From Toxonevra muliebris (lineage: Eukaryota > Arthropoda > Insecta > Diptera > Pallopteridae), in assembly GCA_963691655.1 (NCBI GenBank), contig OY829329.1:54449408-54513407 (forward strand): a stretch of DNA of 64,000 bases. Reading direction: 5' to 3'. Position 1 is the stretch's first letter, and each line of letters begins with the position of its first letter. The notes beneath the pieces are model-generated. The model ran no database searches and was not told where the DNA came from. It saw only the letters and a list, made by a program, of their open reading frames with translations. A program made the translations under genes and the position numbers. Positions 1 to 11,686 of the stretch are shown here, piece after piece.

Positions 1-58
1 TATAAAAGGGCAAGGTGTCTTGGATAAAATAGTTTTTAATTCATTTTCTAATTTATAG

Positions 59-3000
59 AGACAAGCACATTTTAAAATTTTTACCAAAATTTGTTAAAAA
101 CTCCAGCACTGGCGCTTTTTTAGGTAAATGTGCACGTTTGTGTTCACCTAGATTTTTATTTCTGTTTGAAAGATTTCCTGATGGTTATGGTGAGTGTGTG
201 AAAAAGTTTTGCATCTAATATTTCTTTAGTGCTAATCAATTATTCACCTTTTTATATTTAAAGAGAAATCAAGCGAATCCATATCTAAATTAGAATTCGA
301 AGTAGAGGATAATATTTATAAAATGCTACGCAATGAATTCATCATTACAAATAATAGGTATGTTAAAAAAATGTGCATAAAAATGGCTTGGAACATAATT
401 GGTCCAATAGATTTTTTTTTACTAAAATCAACTGAATTTTCTAATGTTATATCAAATTTTTTATAAAAAGTATCAAGTTGATTCTAAAGCAAAGAAAAAT
501 TGTTTTGATTGTATGCACATCTTTGTCCTTTGATATACTCAAATCTCTATCAAATTTTGCGTAATTTTTATTTCCTTTTACAGCGCTATGTCACTTTTTT
601 CCATACCGGGCAATAAACGTTTCGTTTACTACAATACCGATTCAAAATTGCGTGAAGATCCTTTGCTAAAATCGGTCGATTATTTGCAAACACTTTTACA
701 AAAATTCAATTTCAAAGAAGATGCTGAGGATGACTTAAACGAAATGTGCCCATTTAAGGTTTAACAGCAACATCAGATTAACACTCACTTAAAATTTAGA
801 CATGTATAATTATTTTTTAGGGGTTTGGCAAACCGTTGGTGCAGTGTAGTGCCGAAACTAAAACTCAAACACCAGAGGAAACATTTTTAAAAGAACGTCA
901 ATTTACGAATCTACTTAAAGATCATGTTAATGAGGCGTTACATACAGGATTTGATGATAGTTCTACGAAATATAGAGGAAAAAATCATTTCGTGGTAAGA
1001 TTCACAAGATTTTTATTTGAGTGTTAATAAAAATTTACTATGTTTTAGATATTATCCGCGAAAGCATGGTATGAGGCATTTAAAATGTTGCATAAAATAT
1101 TTATAGAAAATCCAGATAATCCAAGTTTCGAAGCAAATGATGCTGATTATGTAAGTTGATGGAGATAATCAAGTATTCGCGGATTCAAGGGAAGAGTTTA
1201 GAAATGAAAATAAGATGGGCGAAATGAGTATAAAACAATAGGGAAAATCAGAGTTGATTATAAATCAATCATAATTTACAATCTGTAACATGGAAAAATT
1301 TAGGATGATTTATAAAAAATTAGAAGATACGAGACTTGAGATATGGCAGTCTGTGAATTAAACTAATATTTCAATAGGGTGCTGATAGATTGCAAATCTG
1401 TTGTAACTGTAGTAATATAAAATTATGTATGGAAAATGAGAAATGAGAAAATGACAAAATAGAATATTTCAGTAAAAAATAAATTGAAAAATGAATTGAA
1501 ATATGGTATTACAAATTTTACAATTTTCAATACTGATTCAATCTAACTTTCATTGTCATTACATATTTCAAAAAATCTATAATTCTGTGGTCAAAAGCAG
1601 TAAACGCTTAAGTCTGAAACACTCATTTCGAGTAAACACGGTTTGAAGTAAATGTGATTGGTTGCCACTCTATGTAAGCGAATACATAGAATTTCACGTG
1701 CATGAGCATTGGAATAAAAAGAACACGATAACATTTATTGCTCAATTCTGTCTTAAGTCGAATTAAGCGTTTATTGCTTTTGGCCACAGAATTATCCTAC
1801 TGTTGGTGCCCCTAATGTATTTAAGTCTGTTCTTTCTTAAATCTACTTTTCAAAACTCATGCCGATCACTCTTGAATATATTGTTGAATATTTTAAATTC
1901 ATATTTTAATTTTTTTCTTTTTTTAAGAAATCTTATTTAGAGAATTTCGACAAAATCATGGGCATGGATGATGAGTAAGTCTATAAAAGCAAGTTCAATC
2001 TTTTTTAATCTCTCAGCTCAATGACTCAATTGAAGCTAAGTATAGTAAATTGTCAATTAAATGCATAGCATTTTCTCTCTTTTTTTTTTTTTGCAACAAA
2101 TTATACATACAATTCTCTCCTACAGATTCTTTACTGCTTGCTGTGATATTGGACTACAAAAAGCCTTTGCCATGTACAATAATCCAGCAATGACACACTA
2201 TAGCAGTACAGTGCATAAGAAATTGGTTAGTATTACATTTTCATTTAAAATTACATTTACAATAAAAATGTTTAATGCTAACGAAACTGAATTAGCATTA
2301 AATTAGTTATATCATACTAATGTAATTGAACTAATACAAATGTTACAATTAAGCTTTCGTTATCATTGCGTTTTTCAATAATAACGAAATTTTCTGCATT
2401 TCTACATGATTACTGAATTAATATATTAATAGGTCGATGAAGCCGTCACTTTATACATGAAGTATGCGCGCGGTACACAAATCGCTGCCAACGAGGCAAA
2501 ATTACGTGAAATGTGTGACGATTGCTGGGAAAGCGGTAAACAACAATGTGAATATCCCAGTTTGCGTGGTAATCCATGTGTACTGCCCAAGCATATTGTC
2601 AAAGACGCCACAGAGCATTCAAGCGCTCACGTCTACATATCGACATGTAATTGCGGACGCACACAAGGACGTCGTGAAGATCCATATTCGATACGCCATG
2701 CTAACTACGAATTTTATGAGTATATGGCAAATAATTGTAACTTATGTGCCAAAGTGAAGAAAGTACATTTTGCAGTATTTGAACCATCGATTAATGATTA
2801 CAGGTGAGTGACTATGAAAATATAATGCAAGACATGCCAATTAAAATTCATATAATAAACATTGAATGTATTCAATGTCAATTCCAAAATTTGAAGTGAC
2901 TGCAAATTTATTTTGATTTTACATAAAATGGTAACTTCAATGCCAATTATATGAATTTTTAAATTAACATTGACTTTAATTAATGCCAAAGGTTCAATCA

Positions 3001-4226
3001 TTTAATCAATTTATTGAGTTTCAATTGTTTTCATGGCTTCATTTTAGAGCTGCTGAATTTGAGATTGCTTTCCCAAAACTGACCCTAAACGATTCAGCTG
3101 AGCATGTAGTAAGGCGTGGAGAACGCCGCAGAAGCTCTTCAAACTCTATCTCAGATGAAGTCTCACAGCCACTTACCGCCTCACAAGCATCACATACAAA
3201 TCTTAGTTTGGCGACATCGGACGATTTAAATAAAATCGAAGAAGGCAACGATGTTAATATGAACAGCTCGGATGAATCGTTGAATGAGCTGGTTATACAA
3301 ATAAAAGATAAAGATCGGCAAGAAGAAGAGGAAAAAGAACGTAGCATTTACCGGCAACCTTCGACCACTGAATATCTTGCTGGCATGGTACACACAGAGA
3401 GTCCAATTGGCTTGCTGCCACAATTTCCAAGCTGGTCACTGGTTTGTGTGGGTGCAAGCTCTGTATATAGTCACAATACTGGATTATTAGAGCATTTTCA
3501 AAGTGGATTCCTCTCAGGTGCTAACTTTCTACTTCCCTGGGATGTCCACGTGCGTCTGGAGCACTCAGCATCCTGGGCGTATGAAAATGTGCGTCTACGT
3601 AAAATGGGTGAAGTTTTCATATTGAAAATATTTGTTGGCTGTGAATATGAATGCCCGCGTGGTCATCGGTTCATGATGAGCTCAGCGGATAAAGTATTGC
3701 GAGGAGGTTCAGGTGAGGTCATTGAGAATGAATAAGTTCAATATTTATGTAGATGATTTGAACCAAAAAATGTTGGGTTTCTCCTACAGGTATTCTGCGT
3801 GATAGTGGCAGTAAAGTGGTTTACAATAATATGCCTCTTTATTTCCCATGCCCATGTCGCTCTCACAAATCAGATGTGGCACAATTGTTGCGTGTACATG
3901 TGGTAACACCAAAGGCACCAGTTAATGTTATGCTGGATCCCAAGGTATGTCGACAATATGGGCCAGACTTTGATATTTATATGTTTATTCCTTTCATAAT
4001 TCTACAGGTGCGCACTGGCGAACGTGATTATACCTTCACAATGGGCTTACCAGACCCACCGAAGCTTACGCAAAGCGCATACTGGATATTACGTTTGCCT
4101 TATATCTATCAGGACGATGAAGGTCCAATACCGCCTCCTACCGAAATAACTGCTGCAACTGCCATTAATTATGGTTGTTTGTTGGCAGGTATGTTCGGTG
4201 TCAGTGAAACAGAAGTTGAAGACTAA
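59..4226 (+). CDS. Smg8: SMG8, nonsense-mediated mRNA decay factor (5' end outside window)
   Basis: SMG8 partners SMG9 and restrains the SMG1 kinase that phosphorylates UPF1 in nonsense-mediated decay. I join eleven exons: 59-189, 264-357, 584-758, 821-994, 1049-1150, 1928-1974, 2126-2225, 2433-2803, 3048-3712, 3790-3944 and 4008-4226. All are flanked by AG/GT and phase-compatible, giving about 743 residues in frame to a TAA. Recognisable blocks are a [13 protein letters not shown] strand, [14 protein letters not shown], the cysteine-rich stretch [15 protein letters not shown] (exon 8), and the C-terminal [32 protein letters not shown] and [10 protein letters not shown], all typical of SMG8. 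The N-terminal 200 or so residues of the family lie left of the window. A 124-residue acidic, Ser-rich linker opens exon 9. Intron 5 (1151-1927) carries a MITE. I see no frame damage. The family call is firm; the weakest boundary is the first acceptor at 58. Confidence 0.93.
1579..1794. mobile_element. MITE with about 33-bp terminal inverted repeats, in SMG8 intron 5
   Basis: The ends ATAATTCTGTGG... and its reverse complement ...CCACAGAATTAT match over about 33 bp with few mismatches. The interior has no coding capacity. A diverged relative lies near 37046-37256, sharing the internal stretch with AACACGGTTTG and the AAAAAGAACA...CTCAATTCT block. This is a non-autonomous DNA transposon of unassigned superfamily; no clear target duplication is visible. 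Confidence 0.7.
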
Positions 4227-4409
4227 AAGCTTGGAAGTTAAAGAAAAAATAGAAAACTATTTTTTTTTTTTTACAATCATTCAATAATTTTTTATTTAAA
4301 AGTTCTTTATGCAGAAAGGTACAGCAGCTCACAACATACAAAAAAACAAAGAATTTCTTTCATAACCAAATGAAATTGAAATATATTTGAATATAAATTG
4401 CAGACACAC

Positions 4410-4415
4410 AATAAA
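4410..4415 (+). terminator. Smg8: Likely SMG8 poly(A) signal
   Basis: A canonical AATAAA lies 184 bp past the SMG8 stop codon and about 210 bp before the stop of the convergent Dpy-30-like gene, so the two transcripts probably end close together without coding overlap. Inferred from position and motif only. Confidence 0.5.
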
Positions 4416-4625
4416 AAAAGTTATCAAATCATTATGCATGCGAGTTAAATTTGAATTTTAACTTAAATACTAAAAATTTTGAAATTTAAATTTCATTCAA
4501 AATTATTTATTTAAAAACATAATGCATTCAATCTGCAGCCAGTACAGATGCACTTGCGTCTTTTTTTCTTCTCTTCTTCCTCCTTATAATTCTGCAGACA
4601 CAATACCAACTGCTCTTCTCTCTGT

Positions 4626-4904
4626 CTATATATTCTCCGGTATCGATTCCTCGCATCTATTTTTGTTTTTCAATAAATATGCCGCTAGGAAAGCAATTGG
4701 ATCCGGTGGTCTTTCTCGTGCTAGTGTTTGCAATCCATGCAACAGTATGGGTGCTACTGTTTGATCTAGGTATTGGCGTGTGGGCAGTGATGTGAGATCA
4801 GGACGTGGTTTTTTGCATTGCGGTTGTGCTGTAGATTGACCGGCAGTTGAATCGCGGGGATTCGACGTATCCGCTGTTGGCTGCGCGTTGTCTGCCTTGT
4901 CCAT
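4626..4904 (-). CDS. Dpy-30L1: Dpy-30-like protein (COMPASS/MLL subunit)
   Basis: A 92-residue protein. Residues 41-82 form the Dpy-30 motif: [19 protein letters not shown], then [20 protein letters not shown], the helix pair that dimerises and binds Ash2 in the H3K4 methyltransferase (COMPASS/MLL) complexes. The N-terminal 40 residues are a Thr/Ser/Pro-rich linker. I take the ATG at 4904 (MDKADN...). The open frame extends four codons further, but that sequence contains a splice acceptor (AG at 4911-4910). The acceptor pairs with a GTAACC donor at 4973 to give a 64-bp intron in the 5'UTR. The gene converges with SMG8. Paralogues exist in flies, so which Dpy-30-like copy this is remains uncertain. 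Confidence 0.92.
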   Translation of the reverse strand: MDKADNAQPTADTSNPRDSTAGQSTAQPQCKKPRPDLTSLPTRQYLDQTVAPILLHGLQTLARERPPDPIAFLAAYLLKNKNRCEESIPENI

Positions 4905-5210
4905 TATATCTGCCAAGAACTAAACAAATTTGTGTAATATTGATTTTTTTTAGCAAATATTTATTGTGGTTACCTTGTAGGTATTATATAAACTATTAAT
5001 CAAAATAAATTAGATATATATTTGTTCGTTAAATCCAGAAAATATCGTTGAAATAAGAAAAAGCCGCTTTTCGTCTTTTGATAGAGCTGAAAAAATTTTT
5101 TTTTCTACTCTATTGTGAATGAAACTAGGAAAATATTTCTATGACTAAAGGTTGCATGTAAAAAGTAGTAATTAAATATGAGGGTGTCTTTTTTCCATCT
5201 ATCAGTTTTA

Positions 5211-5370
5211 TTGGCTGTTCACACGGGCGCAAACATGAAAGCTTGTATAAATGAAAGCGGTAGTAAGAAAAAGATATAAACTCGCCTGTCTTTTTCTAAC
5301 TATCTAATTTTTCTACCTCTCTCTTTCAGACAGGTCTTCATGCTTGCGCACGTGTGAAAAGGCACTTACT
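5211..5370. mobile_element. Small foldback MITE
   Basis: Left arm TTCACACGGGCGCAAACATG (from 5219) mirrors the right arm, whose reverse complement reads TTCACACGTGCGCAAGCATG (5337-5360). The roughly 160-bp unit has a pyrimidine-rich centre and no ORF. It lies between the Dpy-30-like gene and RTF2; the rest of 4980-6600 shows AT-rich DNA with nothing else I can support. Confidence 0.6.
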
Positions 5371-6630
5371 AAACGATCGCGTTTGCTCCTATAAATTCTT
5401 ATATTTTGTTCTAAATTAACCCTTTCAATCACAAATAAAATATTGTAAAAAATTAAGTTATTCTATTTTCATTATTCTTCATAACGACAACAAGAATATA
5501 AGATATCAGTTTGTCTTTGCTTTGAGCAAAACCATTTAAATCTTGACACATTCTACCCGCTGTGGATTCTGATAGGGTTAAGTGCCTGTACTCTCATATA
5601 AATAAGTTCTATTGAGAACTCCATAAATTCTTCCAAAATTTTATTTCTTTCTCAATGAATTGTTACAATCATAGACACAGTTAAGTTCAGTTAAAATCAA
5701 CAATCAACCTAAAACACGCAAAATGTTAGTTCGAAGTGTATGAAAATATTTTAAAATGTGAAAATTTAAATAAGTACTTCCAATAATTACAGAAGATAAT
5801 AACAACCAGAGTGGGTAATAGATTATATTCTTATTAAGCTATAAACTTGTATGTTAAGTCGAAAGTTTGGCATGACAATTTGTATTGCTCAATTTTGGGG
5901 AGAGTACAGAATTGCCCGAGTCGGCAAATTTTTTGCAAAGTTCAATCTAATATCAATGGCAAAACCGCAAATGACAATTGATAGATATTTTGTAATAAAA
6001 ATTATCACATTGAAAAACAATTTGTGTACGAAAAATATGCAATGAATTCTTGCTCTACTCATATTCTGTGTTGTTAGTTTCACCCAACCTCAAGTTTTGC
6101 CAATTATTCTCATTGCACAATTTCAATCTCAGTCCCCATAAAATTGAATTTCTAGACACTTCCAAATTTCGAAAGAAGCAATAGTTCATTTTGCTTGAAT
6201 CTGTGATTGCTTGAAATTGAACCCAAACCGATACTTGAGTTCCAAATTTTTACTAGCCGAAACTTTAACAGCACTGATAACAGTTTAACGTTCACAAATA
6301 AATGAAAAAGAGATTTATGTTGAAATTTTCAAGTTTAAAGTACTGAGAACTTTCATTGCTTGTAGGAAATTTGCTGTAGTAGTATGATGTAATCACGTGG
6401 AATTAATTTAACCAATAAAGCCTATGAAATCTTTGAAATTGGAAACAAAAAAGTTGTGGAGTTTACAGTTATGTGCGCAATTGAAAACAACAATTTTTCT
6501 GATCGGTAGTATCTTTTGGAAAATGGTAAAACTCCTTGAGTACAATTATTTAACCCTTAGGAGGTGAATTTCATAGTATCGACTGCAATTTTTCTTATAG
6601 TAAAAAATTAACCAAGTCATGGCTTTCTAG

Positions 6631-7653
6631 CAGGGATGTGGAAATCGATTTCGGCTTTAATCGGAATCGATTTTTAATCGGCTTTTAGCTCAAAAATTTA
6701 ACTTTTTATGATCAGTTCACACATTTATTTATTTATTTTAAATTTTACAAAATTTTTCCAACTAACATGCATTTTATTTCAAAATTAATAGTTCTAAAAT
6801 AATTTTCTCAGATTTTCTCTGTTTTCGTTATAGTTAAATTTATCGAGTAAATATATCTGCTCACTAAATTTTAGCTTTCTATCTATGATACTTTTCACCA
6901 GCGGTTCTCAAGCTTTTTTTCGAGTACCATCAATGTACAATGTGGATTAAACGCGTACCACAGAACTAAAAAAAAACTATGCTTTGTGTACTTTATGTCC
7001 ACCAAAACTGTTAAAAATGTGAGAAAATACAGATATTTAATAAAATACAGTCATCGCTAATTTCGTTTGCCGTCTACTATCTACTAGCGTACCATCTTTG
7101 AAGGCCTCACGTACTACGGGTGGTACGCGTACCACAGTTTGAGAAACCCTGCTTTACTCGATATATGCATTTCGATATTAGATTATATCCGATTTTACCC
7201 ATTTTTGTATATTATTATGAGTATGGTACCAGGAGTATATTTGTAAAGTTTCAGATAAATATCTCCTTTCTGGTTGCGCTAATGTTATAACAACTATATG
7301 CCATTTAAAGCAAATCTTTTTCTTTAAATTACTAATTTTATATTCCATTCAATAAAAATTAAAAAAAAATTATACTTATTGTAAATAAATACACAAAAAT
7401 AAGTAACTCATATCAAAATTCTTTTGTTCCGTTTTTTTTTTATTCCATGCAACAAAAATTCGAAAAAAGTCAATTAATCGATTTTCATGGACTTAAAAAG
7501 TCGACTGATCTACTAGCTCTCTTCTTCTTCCCGGTTTATTCGTTTATACGGTCGATTATGTTTTTGTAACGCTGCTATAATCTTATTATTGAGCAATGTC
7601 TGATCAATTCAAAAGTCGAAAATCGATTTTACTTTCCAGTTGCAAACATCCCT
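6631..7653. mobile_element. hAT-like non-autonomous element with a nested second element
   Basis: Ends are CAGGGATGTGGAAATCGATT on the left and, on the right, the reverse complement of TAGGGATGTTTGCA with a nearby ATCGATTTT. Several ATCGATT motifs cluster subterminally at both ends. No transposase frame survives and no clean target duplication is visible. A separate hAT-like MITE (6899-7151) sits inside it. Confidence 0.6.
6899..7151. mobile_element. hAT-type MITE nested in the preceding element
   Basis: The ends CAGCGGTTCTCAA and (reverse complement) CAGGGTTTCTCAAAC form terminal inverted repeats of the CAG-type common in hAT elements. The flanks CTTTTCAC and CTTTACTC agree at 6 of 8 positions, fitting an aged 8-bp target duplication. 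The interior repeats GGTACGCGTACCAC-like sequence; non-coding. Confidence 0.65.
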
Positions 7654-7792
7654 AATTAGTACTAGCTATTTCCCAATGTTCCAGAAACTACTACTATTAT
7701 CAGATTAGTCTTATTGTTAAATGCAACTCAGTATCAGCTGAGAAAATATTTATAAATTTAATAAGTTTTGTGAAAATCTGGTGGAAATCGTG

Positions 7793-7797
7793 TCAGT
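7793..7797 (+). promoter_or_regulatory. Candidate initiator (Inr) of RTF2
   Basis: TCAGT, the core of the insect initiator, lies 68 bp upstream of the RTF2 ATG, a plausible 5'UTR length for this compact gene. No TATA box is evident at -30. Motif plus spacing only. Confidence 0.3.
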
Positions 7798-7862
7798 GCA
7801 ATTAATTCAAAGAAAAATAATTTAATAAGAAATTTAACCACAAGAATTAATTAAACGCTAAC

Positions 7863-8949
7863 ATGGGGTGTGATGGCGGAACTATTCCACGGCGCGATGA
7901 ACTGGTACGCATGAAGAAAAAACCAGAGCAGGTGAGTGAGCAGTAAAAAATTGCAAATGCAATAAATACTTTTTTAAATAATAAACTAACATGAATGTTT
8001 TCATATTTTCGTTTCCTTACAGAAAGACAAAGATGCCGAGCGCGAATTCCGCTGGCTACATTGCGCACTAACTCAAGAGCGTCTGCAAGAGCCCATTGTG
8101 ATGTGTGGCTTAGGACGACTCTACTCCAAACAGAATGTAATTGAGCAATTACTCGAAAAAGATAAAATGCCTGAATCTGCCAAGCACATCAAAAGCATGA
8201 AAGATATTAAAACCTTAAATCTGACACCTAACCCTGCCTACACAGATGAGGATAAAACTGAAGGTCTACTCGATACACGTCATGCGCCATACATCTGCAA
8301 ACTCATTGGGTTAGAAATGACAGGAAAATTTCGTTTCATAGCCTTATGGAGCTGTGGTTGTGTTATGTCCGAACGTGCGCTTAAGCAAATAAACGGAAGC
8401 GTAAATATATGCCCGCTGTGTCAGACACCATTCCAAGTAGAAGATGCAATTGTGGTTAATGCTGCAAGCGAGGAAGATCTCGAGTTGATGCAAGCAAAAA
8501 TTGAAATGCGTAATATTAAGCGTAAGGCATGTAAAAAAGATAAAAAAGAGAAGGTTAAGGAGAAAGTGGAAACAGTTACTACTATAAATGATGGATTAGT
8601 GACGACAAATGAAAAGCAATCAAAAGAAAAACATTCGAAGGGAGACGACACCGAGCAGAAGACAGAAAATGAGCCATCTACAAGTAAGGCAGCGGCAGCT
8701 GCAACAACAGCCGTCACCAATGGGAATGCGTTAAAAGCAAAAATTTTAGCAAATTCAAAGCGCATGGCTGCGGCAGCAGCTGGAAATGATGCTATGCAAG
8801 ACCCAGACTTGAAACGTTTAAAAACTGATTATAGCGTTGCCAGAGATCCAAAAGCAACCGATGTCTACAAATCACTATTTACTACACACAAGAGCGAGCA
8901 AGAGCAAACGCGCGCTCACTGGGTTACCTATAATCCATTCTATAATTGA
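7863..8949 (+). CDS. Rtf2: RTF2, replication termination factor 2 homologue
   Basis: Two exons, 7863-7931 and 8023-8949, joined across a 91-bp intron with GTGAGT donor and TTACAG acceptor, giving 331 residues. The N-terminus MGCDGGTIPRRDELV is the diagnostic RTF2 start and needs the tiny first exon. Next comes the first U-box/RING-like half (LHCALTQERLQEPIV, with GRLYSKQNVIEQLL), then the second half with SCGCVMSERAL (Cys134, Cys136) and CPLCQTPF (Cys153, Cys156). A Lys-rich, Ala-rich low-complexity linker follows, and the protein ends with the conserved YKSLFTTH and AHWVTYNPFYN. In other eukaryotes RTF2 acts at stalled replication forks and is removed by shuttle proteins DDI1/2; nuclear. Human RTF2 is about 306 residues, so the length fits. 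AATAAA motifs follow around 9040-9062. Confidence 0.95.
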
Positions 8950-11675
8950 ATAATTCGTTTTTAAAAAAGTTGTACATCTTCAATAGAATAATATACAAGA
9001 AGAAAATATATAAATATTTGTTGAAACACTTGAGAAGAAAATAAAACAATTTATGAAAATAAAACATATTTTTTTTTATTATATTCGATTAAAATCATTT
9101 ATCTTAAGTATATTATAGATAATGTAGGTATCATCACACATTATTAAATGCATACATATATGCACATATATTTATGTATACAAAATCAATAAAATACTGA
9201 TAGTAATCTTAAGCGTAAGTGATGAAGTTTGTTTGTATAAAATTAAACGCCAAAGAGTTTAGCTTAACTAACTAAAATTTGGTATTAATTGATTTTACAG
9301 TTATTTATCATGGCATCTTTATTTTATATTCATATAGTACAGTTACGGACAATAAATTTAATGATAGTATGGCTAAGAATAATAAAATAAGGCCTTTAAC
9401 CCTCTAAGCCGTAAAGCCGCCCTGAGGTAGCCATCATTCTATTTTGATTAATCGAGCACACAATTTGTGGTCAGTTTGCACTTTCTGCGATCACACGATA
9501 TTTGTTTATAGTTATTTTTGTGTGTAAAAGAGTTGTTTTATGACGAAAAATTATCGCGTATATTAAGTTTTTTATAAAAATAAAAACAAAAAAAAAAAAT
9601 ATTTCTAAGACTCCTCATGCACTGTCATATAATCATAATTTCGAATAATTTTGTATACAAAATGAGAATTTATGATAAATGAGAGGATACGACACCAAAT
9701 AAGACACCTTGTGAATTACCCAAATATATCTTTATTTTCCCCTAACTGCTAAACGCACCAATATAAACTGGAAATAAAAATTCTGGTGTTTTTTATTATT
9801 TCAATTTTGCGGGTTATATGGTTAACAGGAATTTTGTATATTTTAATATTATATTTTATAAATTTGAGTAAAGTGATTAATAAAAAAAACGAGGACAAAC
9901 TGAGTTCTTTCGATAGTCCTACTGGTACTCAGTATTAAGAATCTTCAGCAAAATTTATTTGTACTTCCGCATAATCAAAATATTTCATTCGTATTCCAGA
10001 AAAGTATGTATAAGTGTACTTCTGGAATTTCAAATGTACTTCAAATTTCCAAAACTCCAAATACTACTACTATTATGGAACAACAGCCCATTGAGGACTT
10101 AGACCGAGCTTTTCGCATCCATTCATGTTGTTTGTGTTATATTTATACACGAATGGAAGGGACCTACAGTTTTATGCCGAATGCAAAAGGCGAAGTGAAA
10201 AGCTTTTCACAGGCAATTTTTACTCTTGGAGATTTCCTATTGCCAGCAAAGAAAATTTTTTTTTTCTATTTTTGATTTTGTAGAAAATTTTTTAATTTCT
10301 ATTTTTGATTTTTGTGCGTACCGTGATTTGAGCCGGGACACCTCTATATGGCAGTCCAACACACTAAGAAGCCTTTTGTATTGAAATTATGGTAGCTTAG
10401 GACTTTCACAATCATCCACTACAAATTTCATCCATTTATATTGATTTGTTTATACTTTATTAAAGGTTAAAAACATAGCTATGGAGCTGTAGACAACCAC
10501 TGGATAATTCTTTTTCTCCATTTTTTTAATATTCATATTCTCTTCTGCCTTTATTTATTTATTTAGCATTTTTTTTTTTTTTTGAAATCAGTGGAAAAGA
10601 TTGTACGAACAATTTTTGCACTTAGGTTCTTGACTTGCCGTCAAAGAAAAAATATCATAAGTACGAAATTTCAAATGTTCGGCAATTAGAAAACGTGAAG
10701 AATACCTAGCGCAACTGAATGCATATAGTATTACAAGTAAAATTTGCCAAACACCTATTTTATGCAGCATTAAAGTGAATGTTGCCTATAGGCAACATTG
10801 GACTACTGTCTGAACAACATTTCAATGTGCTTAATTTGAATATCTAAATAATCTGAAATTATCTGGAATGAAATTTAAAAGTTCTGAAGTACATTTGATT
10901 TTCCTAAATATAATCCGAAATCAATTTTCTAAAATATTAAAGCCATATGCAGGGTTTTGATTTACTCAATGTCTAAAATATGTGAGATTGTAATAATGGA
11001 AAATAAAGTATGAAGTTTTCTGTATTTTTGCATTTAGTTTTTCGGATTTTCATGATTTTTAAAACTGATCCTATTACCCTACAAATATTTAATATAGATA
11101 TTAAGAATGAATTAGTTCTTTAAATTATTTTGTTTTTGTGAATTGTATTTGTTTGGTTGTCAAACCTTATTATAAGAGTATGTTAGCAGATTATTGTAAC
11201 ACAAATAACAAACTGAAAAACGAACCATACTTTATTGTTCGTAACTGTATATAAGCATCGATAGAATGTTAAGAGTTAACCACTTTGGCATGTGTACTGC
11301 TCAAATATAAATTTTACATATACATATATGAGTATTATGTTTTGTGCATTGCATTAGCTGCACACATTTGTCGGATGTTTGCTAAGACCACAATGCTCTA
11401 GCACAATATATTTAGAAACAAATCGAATTTAATATTAAATTTTGGAAGAAAATTAAATTTTTGACATTACATAAGAGACCAAAAAATTCAGCAATTGATA
11501 AATTGTGGACAATAACGAGCACTTAGCTCAAAATTTAAAGACACAAATAAAACAAGAAACACATTCGTGGTTTTGACATGTCATCCGACAACCTATAAAT
11601 TAATGCAAAATATTAAAAATGTAAAAACTTAAATACTAATTATAAAAAAAAAAAAAATCAAAGTCTTTTATACGG
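8950..11675. other. Intergenic region between RTF2 and the zinc-finger gene
   Basis: AT-rich DNA holding the RTF2 3' end and the 3' side of the zinc-finger gene. A 63-codon open stretch (10078-10266, EQQPIEDLDRAFRIHSCC...) ends in phenylalanine from a T-run and resembles nothing I know. A tRNA-like SINE fragment is listed separately. Nothing else is supported. Confidence 0.5.
10310..10390 (-). repeat. tRNA-derived SINE fragment
   Basis: On the - strand TTAGTGTGTTGGACTGCC resembles a Pol III A box and GGCTCAAATCACGG a B box about 35 nt on, the spacing of a tRNA gene. It does not fold as a clean intact tRNA, and a T-rich tract flanks it, so I call a SINE head. Confidence 0.5.
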
Positions 11676-11686
11676 TTTATTTATTC
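11676..11686 (-). terminator. Overlapping poly(A) signals across the zinc-finger stop codon
   Basis: The - strand reads GAATAAATAAA, two overlapping AATAAA hexamers with the TAA stop (11683-11681) inside. A run of 13 U follows about 20 nt downstream (11657-11645), as a U-rich downstream element would. A farther AATAAA lies near 11230, so a longer 3'UTR is also possible. Confidence 0.45.

Noticed and set aside
124..159. Intron between two short SMG8 exons (GT at 124)
   Set aside because: Splicing it would break frame, whereas reading through gives a continuous SMG8-like segment ending [13 protein letters not shown].
4905..4916. Longer N-terminus for the Dpy-30-like protein (four extra codons)
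   Set aside because: Would need a TTG start and overlaps a good splice acceptor; the ATG at 4904 is preferred.
8421..8765. 114-codon - strand frame
   Set aside because: Antisense shadow of the RTF2 second exon.
10006..10275. 89-codon + strand frame near a SINE
   Set aside because: No domain, ends in a T-run; could be a fragment but nothing supports it.
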